From positions 186,001 through 250,000 of the forward strand of contig NZ_FMZM01000008.1 of the NCBI RefSeq assembly GCF_900101465.1: DNA of 64,000 nt, read 5' to 3'. Shown piece after piece: positions 49,284-58,737 of this stretch. Below the pieces are notes generated by a model. That model made no database searches. It was given only the letters and a program-made list of their open reading frames with translations, and was not told where the DNA came from. The translations under genes and the position numbers were made by a program. Source of the stretch: Nocardioides lianchengensis. GTDB taxonomy: Bacteria > Actinomycetota > Actinomycetes > Propionibacteriales > Nocardioidaceae. Every line of letters starts with the position of its first letter. Position 1 is the stretch's first letter.

Positions 49284-52200
49284 ATGACCCCGCACCGTCC
49301 CCGCAGCCTCACCGCGCTCGCTGCGACCCTCGCCCTGCTGGCGTCCGGCCTGGTGGTGCTCCTCGCGCCCGCCCCGAGCGCCACGGCGGCCGCGGCCCCC
49401 CTCACCGAGGGCTCGCTCGTGTGGGGCGTGAAGGCGTCCTGGCGGCGTTACATCGGGCCCTACGAGGAGGCGACCGGCGCCGGCGCCCGCGCCGAGGACG
49501 GTGCGACCGTGGCGGCGACGGAGCAGACCGAGGGCGGCATCACGCTGCCGAAGGCCTGGCGCTTCCCGGTCGAGTCGGGCGCCTTCGACGCCGACACCGG
49601 CACCACCACCCTCGACCTCGCGGGCTCGCTGCACTTCCGCGCCTGGTACGGCCAGGTGGCGCCGGGCACGTGGGGCCTGGACACCAGGTTCAGCGACCTC
49701 AGTCTCGAGATCTCCCGCGACGCCCAGGTGCTGCGGGGCACGCACACCGGCTACCTGCGCGGCGACCCGGGCGGCGAGCTGCACGTCGACGAGGACGTCG
49801 TGCTGGCCAAGTTCGACATCGCCGCGGCGCAGACGACCTTCGGGCCGCCGACCACGTCGTACGACGCGATCCCGACGACGGCCGGTCCCGGGCTCAGCAT
49901 CTACGGCGAGGGCACGACGCTCGACAACACCTCCTTCAGCTACGAGGGCGCGGGCGCGCTGCCCGACCTCACCGAGCACTTCGACCTCCCCGGCGCCCCG
50001 GTCCTCGAGCCGGCCGCCCTCTACTCCACCGGCCGCACCGGGAACGCGACGCTCCAGCGCCGGCTGCTGGTCTCCGGCGACGGGAAGCGGCTGTTCGCCC
50101 TCACCACCGGCGCCGACGACGACCTGACCGTCACCGCCCTGGACGCCGCCACGATGACGCCGGTCGGCACGCCGGTCGAGCTCGACCTGCACGACCTCGC
50201 GCAGCCGCAGTACCGCTTCACCATCGACCCGGCGACGGACACGATCTTCTACCTCGGCCTGCACGAGGGCGACCCGGTCCCGGGCAGCAACGGCGGGTTG
50301 GGCGTCGAGCACGTCGTCCACAGCCTGACCTTCGACGGCACCCGCTTCACGACCGGCGTCGTCGGGCGCCTGCGCGACAGCACCACGCGCACGGTCGGCC
50401 AGAACGTCGTCGTGTCCGGCACCGAGACCAGCCAGCTGATCTGGAACGGCCTGGAGCAGGAGCTGCTGATCGCCCAGGGGATCCCGACCGGTCAGCGCCC
50501 CGACATCTACACCAGCGACGAGATCTACCGGTTCACCCGCGACGGCGCCGGCTGGGCGCGGTCCGTGACGGACTTCCGCCTGCCGAGCACCGGTGGCGAG
50601 TGGGGCGCGGCGACCGGCGACATCTCGAGCCCGCTGTCCTCCATCCTCGAGTACGTCGAGCACCTCGCCGTCCTCGGCGACGGCTCCTACGTGCTCGCAA
50701 CCGGCCAGGCGCCGGTCATCCGCCAGGACGAGAACGGGGTCGACCACTACATGGGCGCGCTGCACGTGCGTCTCACCGACGGCCCCGACCCCACCGCCGT
50801 CGTCGCCGAGATCCCCGACACGGTGCTGCCGGCGGCCTACCTGGGGACCCTCTACAACGGCTACGTGGCCGCCCGGTCGACCGGGGACGGCGGCGTGGTG
50901 CTGCACGGCGACGGCGCGTCCCTGGAGGACTTCGTGACCGTGCGGGTCGGGCCCGACGGCACAGCCGCGGCCGGCGCGCCCGTCGTGGGCGAGGACATGT
51001 ACGCGCCGTTCGAGATCTCGGCCCTCGGCACCTCGGTGGCCGACGACCCGACCACCGGCGGTCTGTGGGTCGCCAACCCCTACGACCTCGAGGGCGAGCA
51101 GCTGCACTGGTACGACGGGACGACCGACGTGGCCGGCTACCCGATCCGCCGCTTCACCGACTACCTCTTCGGCAACTTCCAGATCCACAGCCTGCCCGAC
51201 GGCTCGATCGTCGTCCCGGCGACCGACTACGACGCCGAGGGCCAGCCGGTGGGGTGGCTCCGCGTGGCGAACCTCGGCCTGGCCCCGCGGATCACGACCC
51301 AGCCGGCGGCCGTGTCCACCACGATCACCGCGGGGGCCGCGTCGACCCCGGTCGCCTTCGACCTCGCCGTCGACCCCGCGATCGAGGCGGACGTGCAGTG
51401 GCAGCGCAAGCGTGACGGCGAGACCACCTTCACCGACCTGCCGGGCGAGACCGGCACCGAGCTGGCCTGGGACGCCGTACCGGCCGACGACGGCGCGACG
51501 TACCGCGCCCTGGTGAGCAACGACGCCGGCCGGATCTCGTCCGCCGAGGTCGGCCTCGACCTGGCCTACGCGCCGCACGTGGTCCAGCACCCCTTCGACG
51601 TGCGCACCGAGCCCGGGACCAGCGTCGAGCTGTCCACCCTCTGGGAGGCCAACCCGGAGGCCACCACGATCACCTGGCAGCGCAAGGTGGGCGGCTTCTG
51701 GACGCCGGTCGTGGAGGACGACGACCTGCTGCTGGGTGAGACCAGCCTGACGATCCGCGAGACCGCGGTGGACCAGTCCGGGGCGCAGTTCCGGGCCCGG
51801 CTGACCAACGCCGTCGGCTCGACGTTCACCCGGGTCGCGACCCTCACCGTCACCGAGCCGCCGAGCGGGCCGGCCTCGCTGTCGGACGTCCGACTCGAGT
51901 GGACGGGCAGCGAGGAGATGCAGGTGGCTCCGCCGTTCGGCGGGTCGTCGTACTTCTCGGCGGGCGTGTCCGACGGCACCGAGGCCACCTACCGCGCGAG
52001 CTCCGGACAGGTGTCGGTGCGCCAGCGCGGGACGGCGGGCGAGACGGCCGCGACCTGGGCGACGCGGGCCGCGCACGTCGACGCCGACCCGGCCACCGAG
52101 CAGGTCGTCGTCCTGGAGGACGGCACCGGGACCCTCGCCGCGGACGGGTCCGCACGCATCGGCTGGCGCGGGTCGTGGACCGTCAACTTCTACGGCGGCA

Positions 52201-53171
52201 TGGTGCCGTTCACGGTCACCGACCCGGTCCTCGCGGTCCGGGCCGACGGCTCCGGGGTGCTCACCGGCGACCTGTCGGGCTACGGCTCGCGCCAGGAGAA
52301 CCCGAACGAGAAGACGCCGGTCCCGCCGGTCGCCGACGTCGAGATCTCCACCTTCGCCGCCGCGACGTTCGACCCGGCCGGGTTCGAGCTGCAGCCGGAC
52401 TACGCCGGGGTCACCGTCGCCGTACCCGAGGGCGCGGCCGCCCAGGCCCGCACCGGCTCCGACTGGGGGGCCTGGCCGCAGCGGTTCGTTGACTTCCACG
52501 GACGCACCGGGCTGTCGTCGTACTGGTACTCGTCGGGGGGTGCCGCCGACCCGCACAAGCCGGGCGCGCCGATCACCATCGGCCCCGCCGAGCTCGGGCC
52601 GGTCGTGGAGCCCGCGCCGGTCGCCCCGCGCATCACCCGGCAGCCGACGAGCGCGCGGGTGACCGTCACCCGGCCGGCCGGCTTCACGGTCGCGGCGACC
52701 GGGGACGACCTGCGCTACCAGTGGCAGCGCCGGATCGGGTCGACCTGGATCGACCTGCCCGAGCAGCGTGGTGCCCGGCTGATGCTCGACCGGGTCACCC
52801 GCGGGGACGACGGCGCCGGCCTGCGCGTCAAGGTCGCCAATGCCGCCGGGACGGTCGTCTCCCGCGCCGCCACGCTCGACGTGGCCGCGGCCCGCGCCCG
52901 GGTGCGCCTGAGCGCCCGCCCGGGGCCGCGCCCGCGACTGACGGTCCGGGTGAGCGACCCGATCGCCGCCCGGGCGCGCGGCACAGTCGCGGTGCGGGTC
53001 GACGGACGCACCGTCGGCCGGATCCGTGTGACCGGCGCCGGCCCGGTGCGCTACCGCCTGCCGCGGGGGCTCGCCGCCGGCAAGCGCCGGGTCGTCGTGG
53101 TCTTCACCCCCGCCGAGCCCGGTCTGTTCACCGGAGCCCGGGCGGCCAGGACGGTGCGGGTGACGCGCTGA
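49284..53171 (+). CDS. HtaA-domain heme-binding secreted protein with Ig-like modules
   Basis: A 1295-residue secreted protein. Signal peptide 1-37. First HtaA domain about 38-205 (LVWGVKASWRRYIG, Tyr56 the likely heme ligand). A propeller-like region of unknown class covers about 240-660. Ig-like modules follow at about 667-855 (D-D-G-A-T-Y-R and similar). A second HtaA-related domain lies near 860-1110 (EEMQVAPPFGGSSYFSAG, VNFYGGMVPFTVTDP, PQRFVDFHGRTGLSSYWYS). Ig-like repeats end the chain at 1115-1295. HtaA proteins capture heme in Corynebacterium. There is no sortase motif or membrane anchor and no HmuTUV transporter genes nearby. Confidence 0.88.
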   Translation: MTPHRPRSLTALAATLALLASGLVVLLAPAPSATAAAAPLTEGSLVWGVKASWRRYIGPYEEATGAGARAEDGATVAATEQTEGGITLPKAWRFPVESGAFDADTGTTTLDLAGSLHFRAWYGQVAPGTWGLDTRFSDLSLEISRDAQVLRGTHTGYLRGDPGGELHVDEDVVLAKFDIAAAQTTFGPPTTSYDAIPTTAGPGLSIYGEGTTLDNTSFSYEGAGALPDLTEHFDLPGAPVLEPAALYSTGRTGNATLQRRLLVSGDGKRLFALTTGADDDLTVTALDAATMTPVGTPVELDLHDLAQPQYRFTIDPATDTIFYLGLHEGDPVPGSNGGLGVEHVVHSLTFDGTRFTTGVVGRLRDSTTRTVGQNVVVSGTETSQLIWNGLEQELLIAQGIPTGQRPDIYTSDEIYRFTRDGAGWARSVTDFRLPSTGGEWGAATGDISSPLSSILEYVEHLAVLGDGSYVLATGQAPVIRQDENGVDHYMGALHVRLTDGPDPTAVVAEIPDTVLPAAYLGTLYNGYVAARSTGDGGVVLHGDGASLEDFVTVRVGPDGTAAAGAPVVGEDMYAPFEISALGTSVADDPTTGGLWVANPYDLEGEQLHWYDGTTDVAGYPIRRFTDYLFGNFQIHSLPDGSIVVPATDYDAEGQPVGWLRVANLGLAPRITTQPAAVSTTITAGAASTPVAFDLAVDPAIEADVQWQRKRDGETTFTDLPGETGTELAWDAVPADDGATYRALVSNDAGRISSAEVGLDLAYAPHVVQHPFDVRTEPGTSVELSTLWEANPEATTITWQRKVGGFWTPVVEDDDLLLGETSLTIRETAVDQSGAQFRARLTNAVGSTFTRVATLTVTEPPSGPASLSDVRLEWTGSEEMQVAPPFGGSSYFSAGVSDGTEATYRASSGQVSVRQRGTAGETAATWATRAAHVDADPATEQVVVLEDGTGTLAADGSARIGWRGSWTVNFYGGMVPFTVTDPVLAVRADGSGVLTGDLSGYGSRQENPNEKTPVPPVADVEISTFAAATFDPAGFELQPDYAGVTVAVPEGAAAQARTGSDWGAWPQRFVDFHGRTGLSSYWYSSGGAADPHKPGAPITIGPAELGPVVEPAPVAPRITRQPTSARVTVTRPAGFTVAATGDDLRYQWQRRIGSTWIDLPEQRGARLMLDRVTRGDDGAGLRVKVANAAGTVVSRAATLDVAAARARVRLSARPGPRPRLTVRVSDPIAARARGTVAVRVDGRTVGRIRVTGAGPVRYRLPRGLAAGKRRVVVVFTPAEPGLFTGARAARTVRVTR

Positions 53172-53176
53172 CCTCC

Positions 53177-53208
53177 TCGGCCGCTCAGGTCCGGGTCTGA
53201 GCGGCCGA
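53177..53208 (+). terminator. Terminator hairpin after the HtaA gene
   Basis: A perfect 12-base inverted repeat (TCGGCCGCTCAG and its complement) with an eight-base loop, six bases after the stop. It separates the HtaA unit from the sensor-kinase gene. Confidence 0.75.
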
Positions 53209-53217
53209 TGGGACCAC

Positions 53218-54975
53218 GTGCCCTCCCTCTCCTCGTGGCGGCGCTGGCCCCGCTGGCTGCCCCGCGGCGGCTCGCTGCCCGAGCCGGCCTGGCGGACCCG
53301 GCACCGCGCTGTCCTGTTCCTCCTGTGGGGACACGTCGTCGCCATCCCGACGTACGCCGTCCTGCGCGGCAACGGGATCGGCCACGCCTGGGTGGACGCA
53401 GCCCCGGTCCTGATGGCGGCGATGGTCGCGACCTTCGTCCCGATGCGCCGGGTCCTGCAGGCCTCCGTCGCGGCCGCGGGCCTGATGATCAGCTCGGGCG
53501 TCATCGTGCACCTCTCCGAGGGGCTCGTCGAGGCGCACTTCCACTTCTTCGTCATGATCCCGGTGATCGCGCTCTACGAGGCGTGGGCGCCGTTCACCCT
53601 CGGCGTGGTCTACGTGCTCGTCCATCACGGGGTGATGGGCACCTCCGATCCCCGCGCGGTCTACAACCACCCGGCGGCCTGGGAGCACCCGTGGCTCTTC
53701 GCCGTCGTGCACGCCGCCTTCTTCGCCTGCGCCTCGATCGCCTGCGTCGTCAACTGGTGGCTGCACGAGCGCGCCCGGGACACGGCGCAGGCCCAGACCC
53801 GGTTGCTGTCCACCATCGTCGACTCGCTCCAGGAGGGCCTGGCGGTCGTCGACCGCGAGGAGCGGGTCCTGCTGCGCAACCCGGCCGGGGTCGCGCTGCT
53901 GGGTGGGGGCGACCACCGGGCCCGCGGCATCGGCCCCGCCGAGGGCTACGGCCTCCATCACCTCGACGGCCGCCCGGTCGCCCGGCACGAGCTGCCCCAC
54001 GTGCAGGCCCTGGGCGGGCAGCGCGCGCGGGACATCGACCTGGTGGTCCGCAACGAGGGCGTCCCGGACGGCCGGGTCCTCACGTTCTCGGCGATCCCGC
54101 TGCCCCCGGACGGGGACGAGGGACCGGGCGACGTCGTCGTGGTCTTCCGCGACGTCACCGAGCGGCACCGGGCCGAGCAGGCGCTCACCGCCGCCCTCGT
54201 GACCGAGCAGGAGGCGGTGGAGCGGCTCCGGGAGCTGGAACGGACCAAGTCCGACTTCGTCTCGACCGTCAGCCACGAGCTGCGCACGCCGATCACCAGC
54301 ATCATCGGCTACCTCGAGCTGTTGACCGAGGGGGCCGTCGGAGACCTCGACGACCCCCAGCTCGCCCTGGTCGGCCGGGTCCACCGCAACGGCCAGCGGC
54401 TGCTGACGCTGGTCGAGGACCTGCTCACCCTGTCCCAGATCGAGTCCTCGCGACTGACCATCAACGCGGTCCCGACCGACCTGCGCGACGTCGTCTCGTC
54501 CGCGGCGGAGGCGGTCCTCTGGATGTTCGAGAACCGGTCGCTGGAGCTGGTCATCGACGTACCCGACGCCCCCGACCACCACGAGATCGACCCGACCCAG
54601 CTTGAGCGGATGCTCGTCAACCTGCTCACCAACGCCGTGAAGTTCACCCCCGACGGCGGCCGGATCGGGGTGCGCCTGAGCACCGGCGACACCACGTCGA
54701 CGCTGGTGGTCACCGACACCGGGGTCGGCATCCCGGAGGCCGAGCAGCACCGGCTCTTCACCCGCTTCTTCCGCTCCTCGACCGCCACCGAGCAGGCGGT
54801 CCAGGGCACCGGCCTGGGGCTGACCATCGTGCAGGCGATCGTGACGCTCCACGGCGGGACGGTCGACATCGCCTCCAGCCCCGAGCGCGGCACCACCGCC
54901 ACCGTGCGCCTGCCGCGTCGGCCAGGGGTCGCGCTCGCGCCCCGGGCGCGGCGGCGGGAGCCGGTCAGTCTGTAG
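53218..54975 (+). CDS. Orphan membrane sensor histidine kinase
   Basis: 585 residues. About six hydrophobic segments span residues 30-180, with the His-rich block EAHFHFFVMIPVIALYEAW and VLVHHGVMG seen in some bacterial sensor membranes. A PAS-like domain covers about 195-325, a short coiled coil leads to HisKA (VSTVSHELRTPI, His near 353), and HATPase covers 440-560 (N box NLLTNAVKFTP, G1 DTGVGIP, G2 GTGLGLTIV). No response regulator is adjacent. It sits beside the HtaA gene but beyond a terminator. The GTG has a weak ribosome-binding site. Its 3' end overlaps the opposing molybdoenzyme gene by 11 bases. Confidence 0.88.
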   Translation: MPSLSSWRRWPRWLPRGGSLPEPAWRTRHRAVLFLLWGHVVAIPTYAVLRGNGIGHAWVDAAPVLMAAMVATFVPMRRVLQASVAAAGLMISSGVIVHLSEGLVEAHFHFFVMIPVIALYEAWAPFTLGVVYVLVHHGVMGTSDPRAVYNHPAAWEHPWLFAVVHAAFFACASIACVVNWWLHERARDTAQAQTRLLSTIVDSLQEGLAVVDREERVLLRNPAGVALLGGGDHRARGIGPAEGYGLHHLDGRPVARHELPHVQALGGQRARDIDLVVRNEGVPDGRVLTFSAIPLPPDGDEGPGDVVVVFRDVTERHRAEQALTAALVTEQEAVERLRELERTKSDFVSTVSHELRTPITSIIGYLELLTEGAVGDLDDPQLALVGRVHRNGQRLLTLVEDLLTLSQIESSRLTINAVPTDLRDVVSSAAEAVLWMFENRSLELVIDVPDAPDHHEIDPTQLERMLVNLLTNAVKFTPDGGRIGVRLSTGDTTSTLVVTDTGVGIPEAEQHRLFTRFFRSSTATEQAVQGTGLGLTIVQAIVTLHGGTVDIASSPERGTTATVRLPRRPGVALAPRARRREPVSL

Positions 54976-57268
54976 CGATCTCCGGCGGGTCGAAGCACCG
55001 CACGCCCGGCGGCACCCCGTCGTACGGCGTCACCTCGACCAGCGTGGTGCCGGGGCTCGGGCCCTGCGACAGCGACGAGGCGCCGCGGTCGGCGGTGAGC
55101 ACGTTGGGGTTGCCGTGCCGGTCCAGGGACCCGGTGACGCCGGGGGTCTCGGGGTCGAACCAGGCGCCGGTCGCGAGCACCACCACGCCGGGGCGGACGT
55201 CGGCCGTGAGGACCGCCCCGGCCAGGCAGGCGCCACGCTCGTTGTGGATCCGTACGACGTCGCCCGCGGCGATCCCGCGCGCGGCCGCGTCGGCCGGGTG
55301 CAGCAGCACCGGCTCGCGGCCGGCGACCTTGCCGGCGCGGCTGTGGGCGGCGTGGTCGAGCTGGCTGTGCAGCCGGCGGGACGGCTGGTTCGAGACCAGC
55401 GCCAGCGGGAACCGCTCGGCCGCGGACCCGCCCAGCCACTCGGCCGGCTCGTACCACCGCGGGTGCCCGCCGCAGTCGGGGTAGCCGAAGGAGGCGATGG
55501 TCGCGGAGGTGATCTCGATCCGGCCCGACGGCGTCGGCAAGGGGTACGACGCGGGGTCCTCGCGCAGCCGGGCGAACGACCAGCGCTCGTCGGGGGCCGG
55601 CTCGGGCGTCTCGACGGAGCCCAGCGCGCGGAAGTCGTCGTACGACGGGAGCGGGACGCCGTCCTCGGCCAGGTTCGCGACGGTCCGGTCGTAGAGCTCG
55701 CGCACCCACGCGTCGGCGGTGCGCCCCTCGGTGAAGGTCTCGCCGAAGCCCAGCCGGGACGCCAGCGCCGAGAACACGTCGTAGTCGGTCCGCACCCCGG
55801 CCGGCGGCTCCGCGACCCGCGACATCGCGGTGATGGTCAGGTCCATCATCCCGGCGGCCAGGTCGTCGCGCTCCAGGGTCGTGGCGATCGGGAGCACGAT
55901 GTCGCTGAACCGCGCGAGCGGGTTCCAGTAGGCCTCGTGGGCGATCACCGTGTCGGGCCGCTGCCAGGCCCGGACCAGGCGGTGCAGGTCCTGGTGGTGG
56001 TGGAACGGGTTGCCCCCGGCCCAGTAGACGAGCCGCAGGTCGGGATAGGTCCGCCGTGACCCGTCGTAGTCGTACGGCGTGCCGGGGCCGAGCAGCGCGT
56101 CGGCGATCCGGGCGACCGGCAGCGCCGGCCCGACCGGGTTGGTGCCCTGCGGGAGCGAGGCGATCCGGTGCCGCCGCGGGCGGACCCCCATCAGCGAGAT
56201 GCCGAGGCCGCCGGCGTACCCGCCGCCGGGACGACCCAGCGAGCCGGACATGGCGGCCAGCACCACGCCCATCCAGTGCGCCTGCTCACCGTGCTGCATC
56301 CGCTGCAGCGACCAGGTGACGTTGATCGTGGTCCGGCTCCCGGCGATCCGCTCGGCCAGCTCGACGACGGTCATCGGCGCGATCCCGCAGACCGAGGCCG
56401 CCCACGCGGCCGACTTGGCGACGCCGTCGTCGCGGCCGAGCAGGTAGCGCTCGAACGGCTCCCAGCCGACGCAGCAGCGGGTCAGGAAGTCCTCGTCGTG
56501 GCGTCGGGTGCGCAGCAGCTCGTGGGCCAGCCCGAGCATCAGCGCGACGTCGGTGCCGGGTCGCGGGGCGATCCAGTCGGCCTCGAGCGCGGGGTCGGCG
56601 TCACCGCGCAGCGGGGAGACGGTCACGAACTGCACCCCGGCGGCGCGGGCTCCTCGCTGCCAGGCCGGCTGCCGGTGCCGGGCCACGCCGCCGGCGTTGG
56701 CGAACGCGTTCTTGGCGGCGGTGCCGCCGAAGGAGACGACCAGCTCGCCGTGCTCGACGATCTCCGGCCACTGCACCCCCCGCTCGGCGAAGCTCCACGA
56801 GTCGCCCCCGATGACGTGCGGCAGCACCACCTCCATCGCCCCGGCGCTGTAGGAGTTCACCGACGCGGTGTAGCCGCCGCCCATCGTCAGGAACCGGTGC
56901 ACCTGGCTCTGCGCGTGGTGGAACCGGCCGGGGCTGCCCCAGCCGTAGGAGCCGCCGTACACCGCCTCGTCCCCGTGCGTACGACGCACCCGCGCCAGCT
57001 CGGTCGCCACCAGCTCTAGCGCGCGGTCCCACGAGACCGCGACGAACGGCTCGCTCCCCCGGGCCCCGTCGGCCGGCCCGGGGCCGCGCTCCAGCCAGCC
57101 GCGTCGGACCATCGGCGAGGTGATCCGCAGCGGTCCCTCGCGGACGTCGAGCATCCCGTCGGCGAGCCCGTTCGGGGCGCCGTCGTCGGCCACCGGGTCG
57201 AGCGCGACCGGTCGCCCACCCTCGACGCGGACGTCGTAGGTGCCGAAGTGGGTGACCGTGCGCCTCAA
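54965..57268 (-). CDS. BisC/TorA-like molybdopterin oxidoreductase
   Basis: A 767-residue DMSO-reductase-family enzyme. N-terminus HFGTYDVRVEGGR, the Mo-serine context VNSYSAGAMEVVLPHVIG (Ser141), YWAGGNPFHHHQDLHRLVRA and a C-terminal dinucleotide-binding domain (VSNQPSRRLHSQLDH) fit the Ser-ligated BisC/TorA/DorA group. No Fe-S cysteine motif and no Tat signal are present, so it should be cytoplasmic like BisC. It would reduce S- or N-oxides. The only start that keeps the conserved N-terminus is TTG at 57268, two bases after the aldehyde dehydrogenase stop. It is the last gene of the polyamine operon. Confidence 0.85.
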   Translation of the reverse strand: MRRTVTHFGTYDVRVEGGRPVALDPVADDGAPNGLADGMLDVREGPLRITSPMVRRGWLERGPGPADGARGSEPFVAVSWDRALELVATELARVRRTHGDEAVYGGSYGWGSPGRFHHAQSQVHRFLTMGGGYTASVNSYSAGAMEVVLPHVIGGDSWSFAERGVQWPEIVEHGELVVSFGGTAAKNAFANAGGVARHRQPAWQRGARAAGVQFVTVSPLRGDADPALEADWIAPRPGTDVALMLGLAHELLRTRRHDEDFLTRCCVGWEPFERYLLGRDDGVAKSAAWAASVCGIAPMTVVELAERIAGSRTTINVTWSLQRMQHGEQAHWMGVVLAAMSGSLGRPGGGYAGGLGISLMGVRPRRHRIASLPQGTNPVGPALPVARIADALLGPGTPYDYDGSRRTYPDLRLVYWAGGNPFHHHQDLHRLVRAWQRPDTVIAHEAYWNPLARFSDIVLPIATTLERDDLAAGMMDLTITAMSRVAEPPAGVRTDYDVFSALASRLGFGETFTEGRTADAWVRELYDRTVANLAEDGVPLPSYDDFRALGSVETPEPAPDERWSFARLREDPASYPLPTPSGRIEITSATIASFGYPDCGGHPRWYEPAEWLGGSAAERFPLALVSNQPSRRLHSQLDHAAHSRAGKVAGREPVLLHPADAAARGIAAGDVVRIHNERGACLAGAVLTADVRPGVVVLATGAWFDPETPGVTGSLDRHGNPNVLTADRGASSLSQGPSPGTTLVEVTPYDGVPPGVRCFDPPEIATD

Positions 57269-57270
57269 GG

Positions 57271-58728
57271 TCAGGCCGGGCGGAAGGAGTCGTGCGCCTC
57301 GCGGGCCGCGTGCTTGATCATCACGTGCTGGGTGACGGTGTACTCCAGGACCGCCTCGTGGCTCATGTCCTTGCCGAAGCCGCTGCCCTTCACCCCGCCG
57401 TGCGGCGCCTCGGAGGCGATCGGCAGGTGGTCGTTGACCCAGGTGACCCCGGCCTCGATCCGGTGCGCGACGCGCAGCGCCTTCCCGACGTCGACGGTCC
57501 ACACCGAGGAGGCCAGCCCGTAGGCGCTGTCGTTGGCCTGGGCGACCGCGTCGTCCTCGGAGGTGAAGGTGCCGAGGACCAGCACGGGCCCGAAGACCTC
57601 CTGCTGGACGATCTCGGCGTCCTGGGCGGCACCCCGGATCAGGGTCGGCGGGTAGTAGCCGCCGGGCCCGTCGGGGACCACGCCGCCCGTGACCAGCTCG
57701 GCGCCGGCCGCGACCGCCCGGGTCACGAAGCCGTGCACCCGGTCGCGGTGCTCGACCGAGACCAGCGGACCGATGTCGGTCGCCGGGTCCCGCGGGTCGC
57801 CCCAGGTCACCGCGGCCATCCGCTCGCGGAGCAGGTCCGCGAACTCCTCCGCGACCGAGGCCTCGACGTACACCCGGGTGGCGGCGGTGCAGTCCTGCCC
57901 GGTGTTGTACGTCGACGCCATGGTCAGCGCGCCCGCGGCGCCCTCCAGGTCGGCGTCGGCGAAGACCAGGGCCGGCGCCTTGCCGCCCAGCTCGAGGTGG
58001 ACGCGCTTGGTGGCCGAGGCGGCGGTCTCCATGACCGCCCGGCCGGCCCCGGGCGACCCGGTCACCGAGACCATCGCGACCCGCGGGTCGGCGACCAGCG
58101 CCTGCCCGACGTCGGCCCCGCCGGTGACGACGTTGAGCACGCCCGCCGGCAGTCCGGCCTCGGCGGCCAGCTCGGCCAGCCGGACGGTGCTGCGCGGGGT
58201 CTGCGGGGCCGGTTTGAGGACCATCGTGTTGCCGGCGGCCAGCGCCGGGCCGATCTTCCAGATGGCCATCACCAGCGGGAAGTTCCACGGCGCGATGCCG
58301 GCGACGACGCCGAGCGGGCGGCGTACGAGCATCGAGGTGAAGCCCTCGCTCAGCACGCCGGCGCCGGTGCCCTCGAGCGAGCGCGCGGAGCCGGCGAAGA
58401 AGCGCAGGTTGTCGGCGGCGAACGGCAGCTCGCCGTCGCGGAAGACCGGCACCGGCTTCCCGGTCTCGGCCACCTCGAGGTCGGTCAGCAGCTCGGCGTC
58501 GGCCTCCAGGAGGTCGGCCAGCCGGAGCAGCACCCGGGCCCGCTCCCCCGCCGTCCGGGCCGCCCAGGCGGGGAACGCGGCGGCCGCCGCGTCGACGGCC
58601 TCGCGAACGTCGTCGACCGAGCTCTGGGCGACCTCGCCGATCACGTCGCCCGTCGCCGGGTCGACCAGGGTGGCGGGAGTCCCGCCGCCGGGGCGGCTGG
58701 ATCCGTCGACGTGCAGTCCGTTGAGCAT
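57271..58728 (-). CDS. Aldehyde dehydrogenase, aminobutyraldehyde-type
   Basis: A 485-residue NAD(P)-dependent aldehyde dehydrogenase. Conserved blocks are GIAPWNFPLVMAIWKIGPAL, the catalytic Glu in HLELGGKAPALVF, the catalytic Cys in TGQDCTAATRVY and QEVFGPVLVLGTF. The block T-G-Q-D-C-T-A-A is close to gamma-aminobutyraldehyde dehydrogenases such as PatD. It should oxidise the aldehyde made by the FAD oxidoreductase gene just upstream to an acid (aminobutyrate or its gamma-glutamyl form). Start is ATG at 58728, nine bases after the oxidase stop. Confidence 0.9.
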   Translation of the reverse strand: MLNGLHVDGSSRPGGGTPATLVDPATGDVIGEVAQSSVDDVREAVDAAAAAFPAWAARTAGERARVLLRLADLLEADAELLTDLEVAETGKPVPVFRDGELPFAADNLRFFAGSARSLEGTGAGVLSEGFTSMLVRRPLGVVAGIAPWNFPLVMAIWKIGPALAAGNTMVLKPAPQTPRSTVRLAELAAEAGLPAGVLNVVTGGADVGQALVADPRVAMVSVTGSPGAGRAVMETAASATKRVHLELGGKAPALVFADADLEGAAGALTMASTYNTGQDCTAATRVYVEASVAEEFADLLRERMAAVTWGDPRDPATDIGPLVSVEHRDRVHGFVTRAVAAGAELVTGGVVPDGPGGYYPPTLIRGAAQDAEIVQQEVFGPVLVLGTFTSEDDAVAQANDSAYGLASSVWTVDVGKALRVAHRIEAGVTWVNDHLPIASEAPHGGVKGSGFGKDMSHEAVLEYTVTQHVMIKHAAREAHDSFRPA

Positions 58729-58737
58729 GAGGGGTCC

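Noticed and set aside
49185..53555. A 1456-codon open frame antisense to the HtaA gene
   Set aside because: Composition is low-complexity Arg/Gly/Asp/Val typical of antisense frames in GC-rich DNA, and the opposite strand has a signal peptide and recognisable domains.
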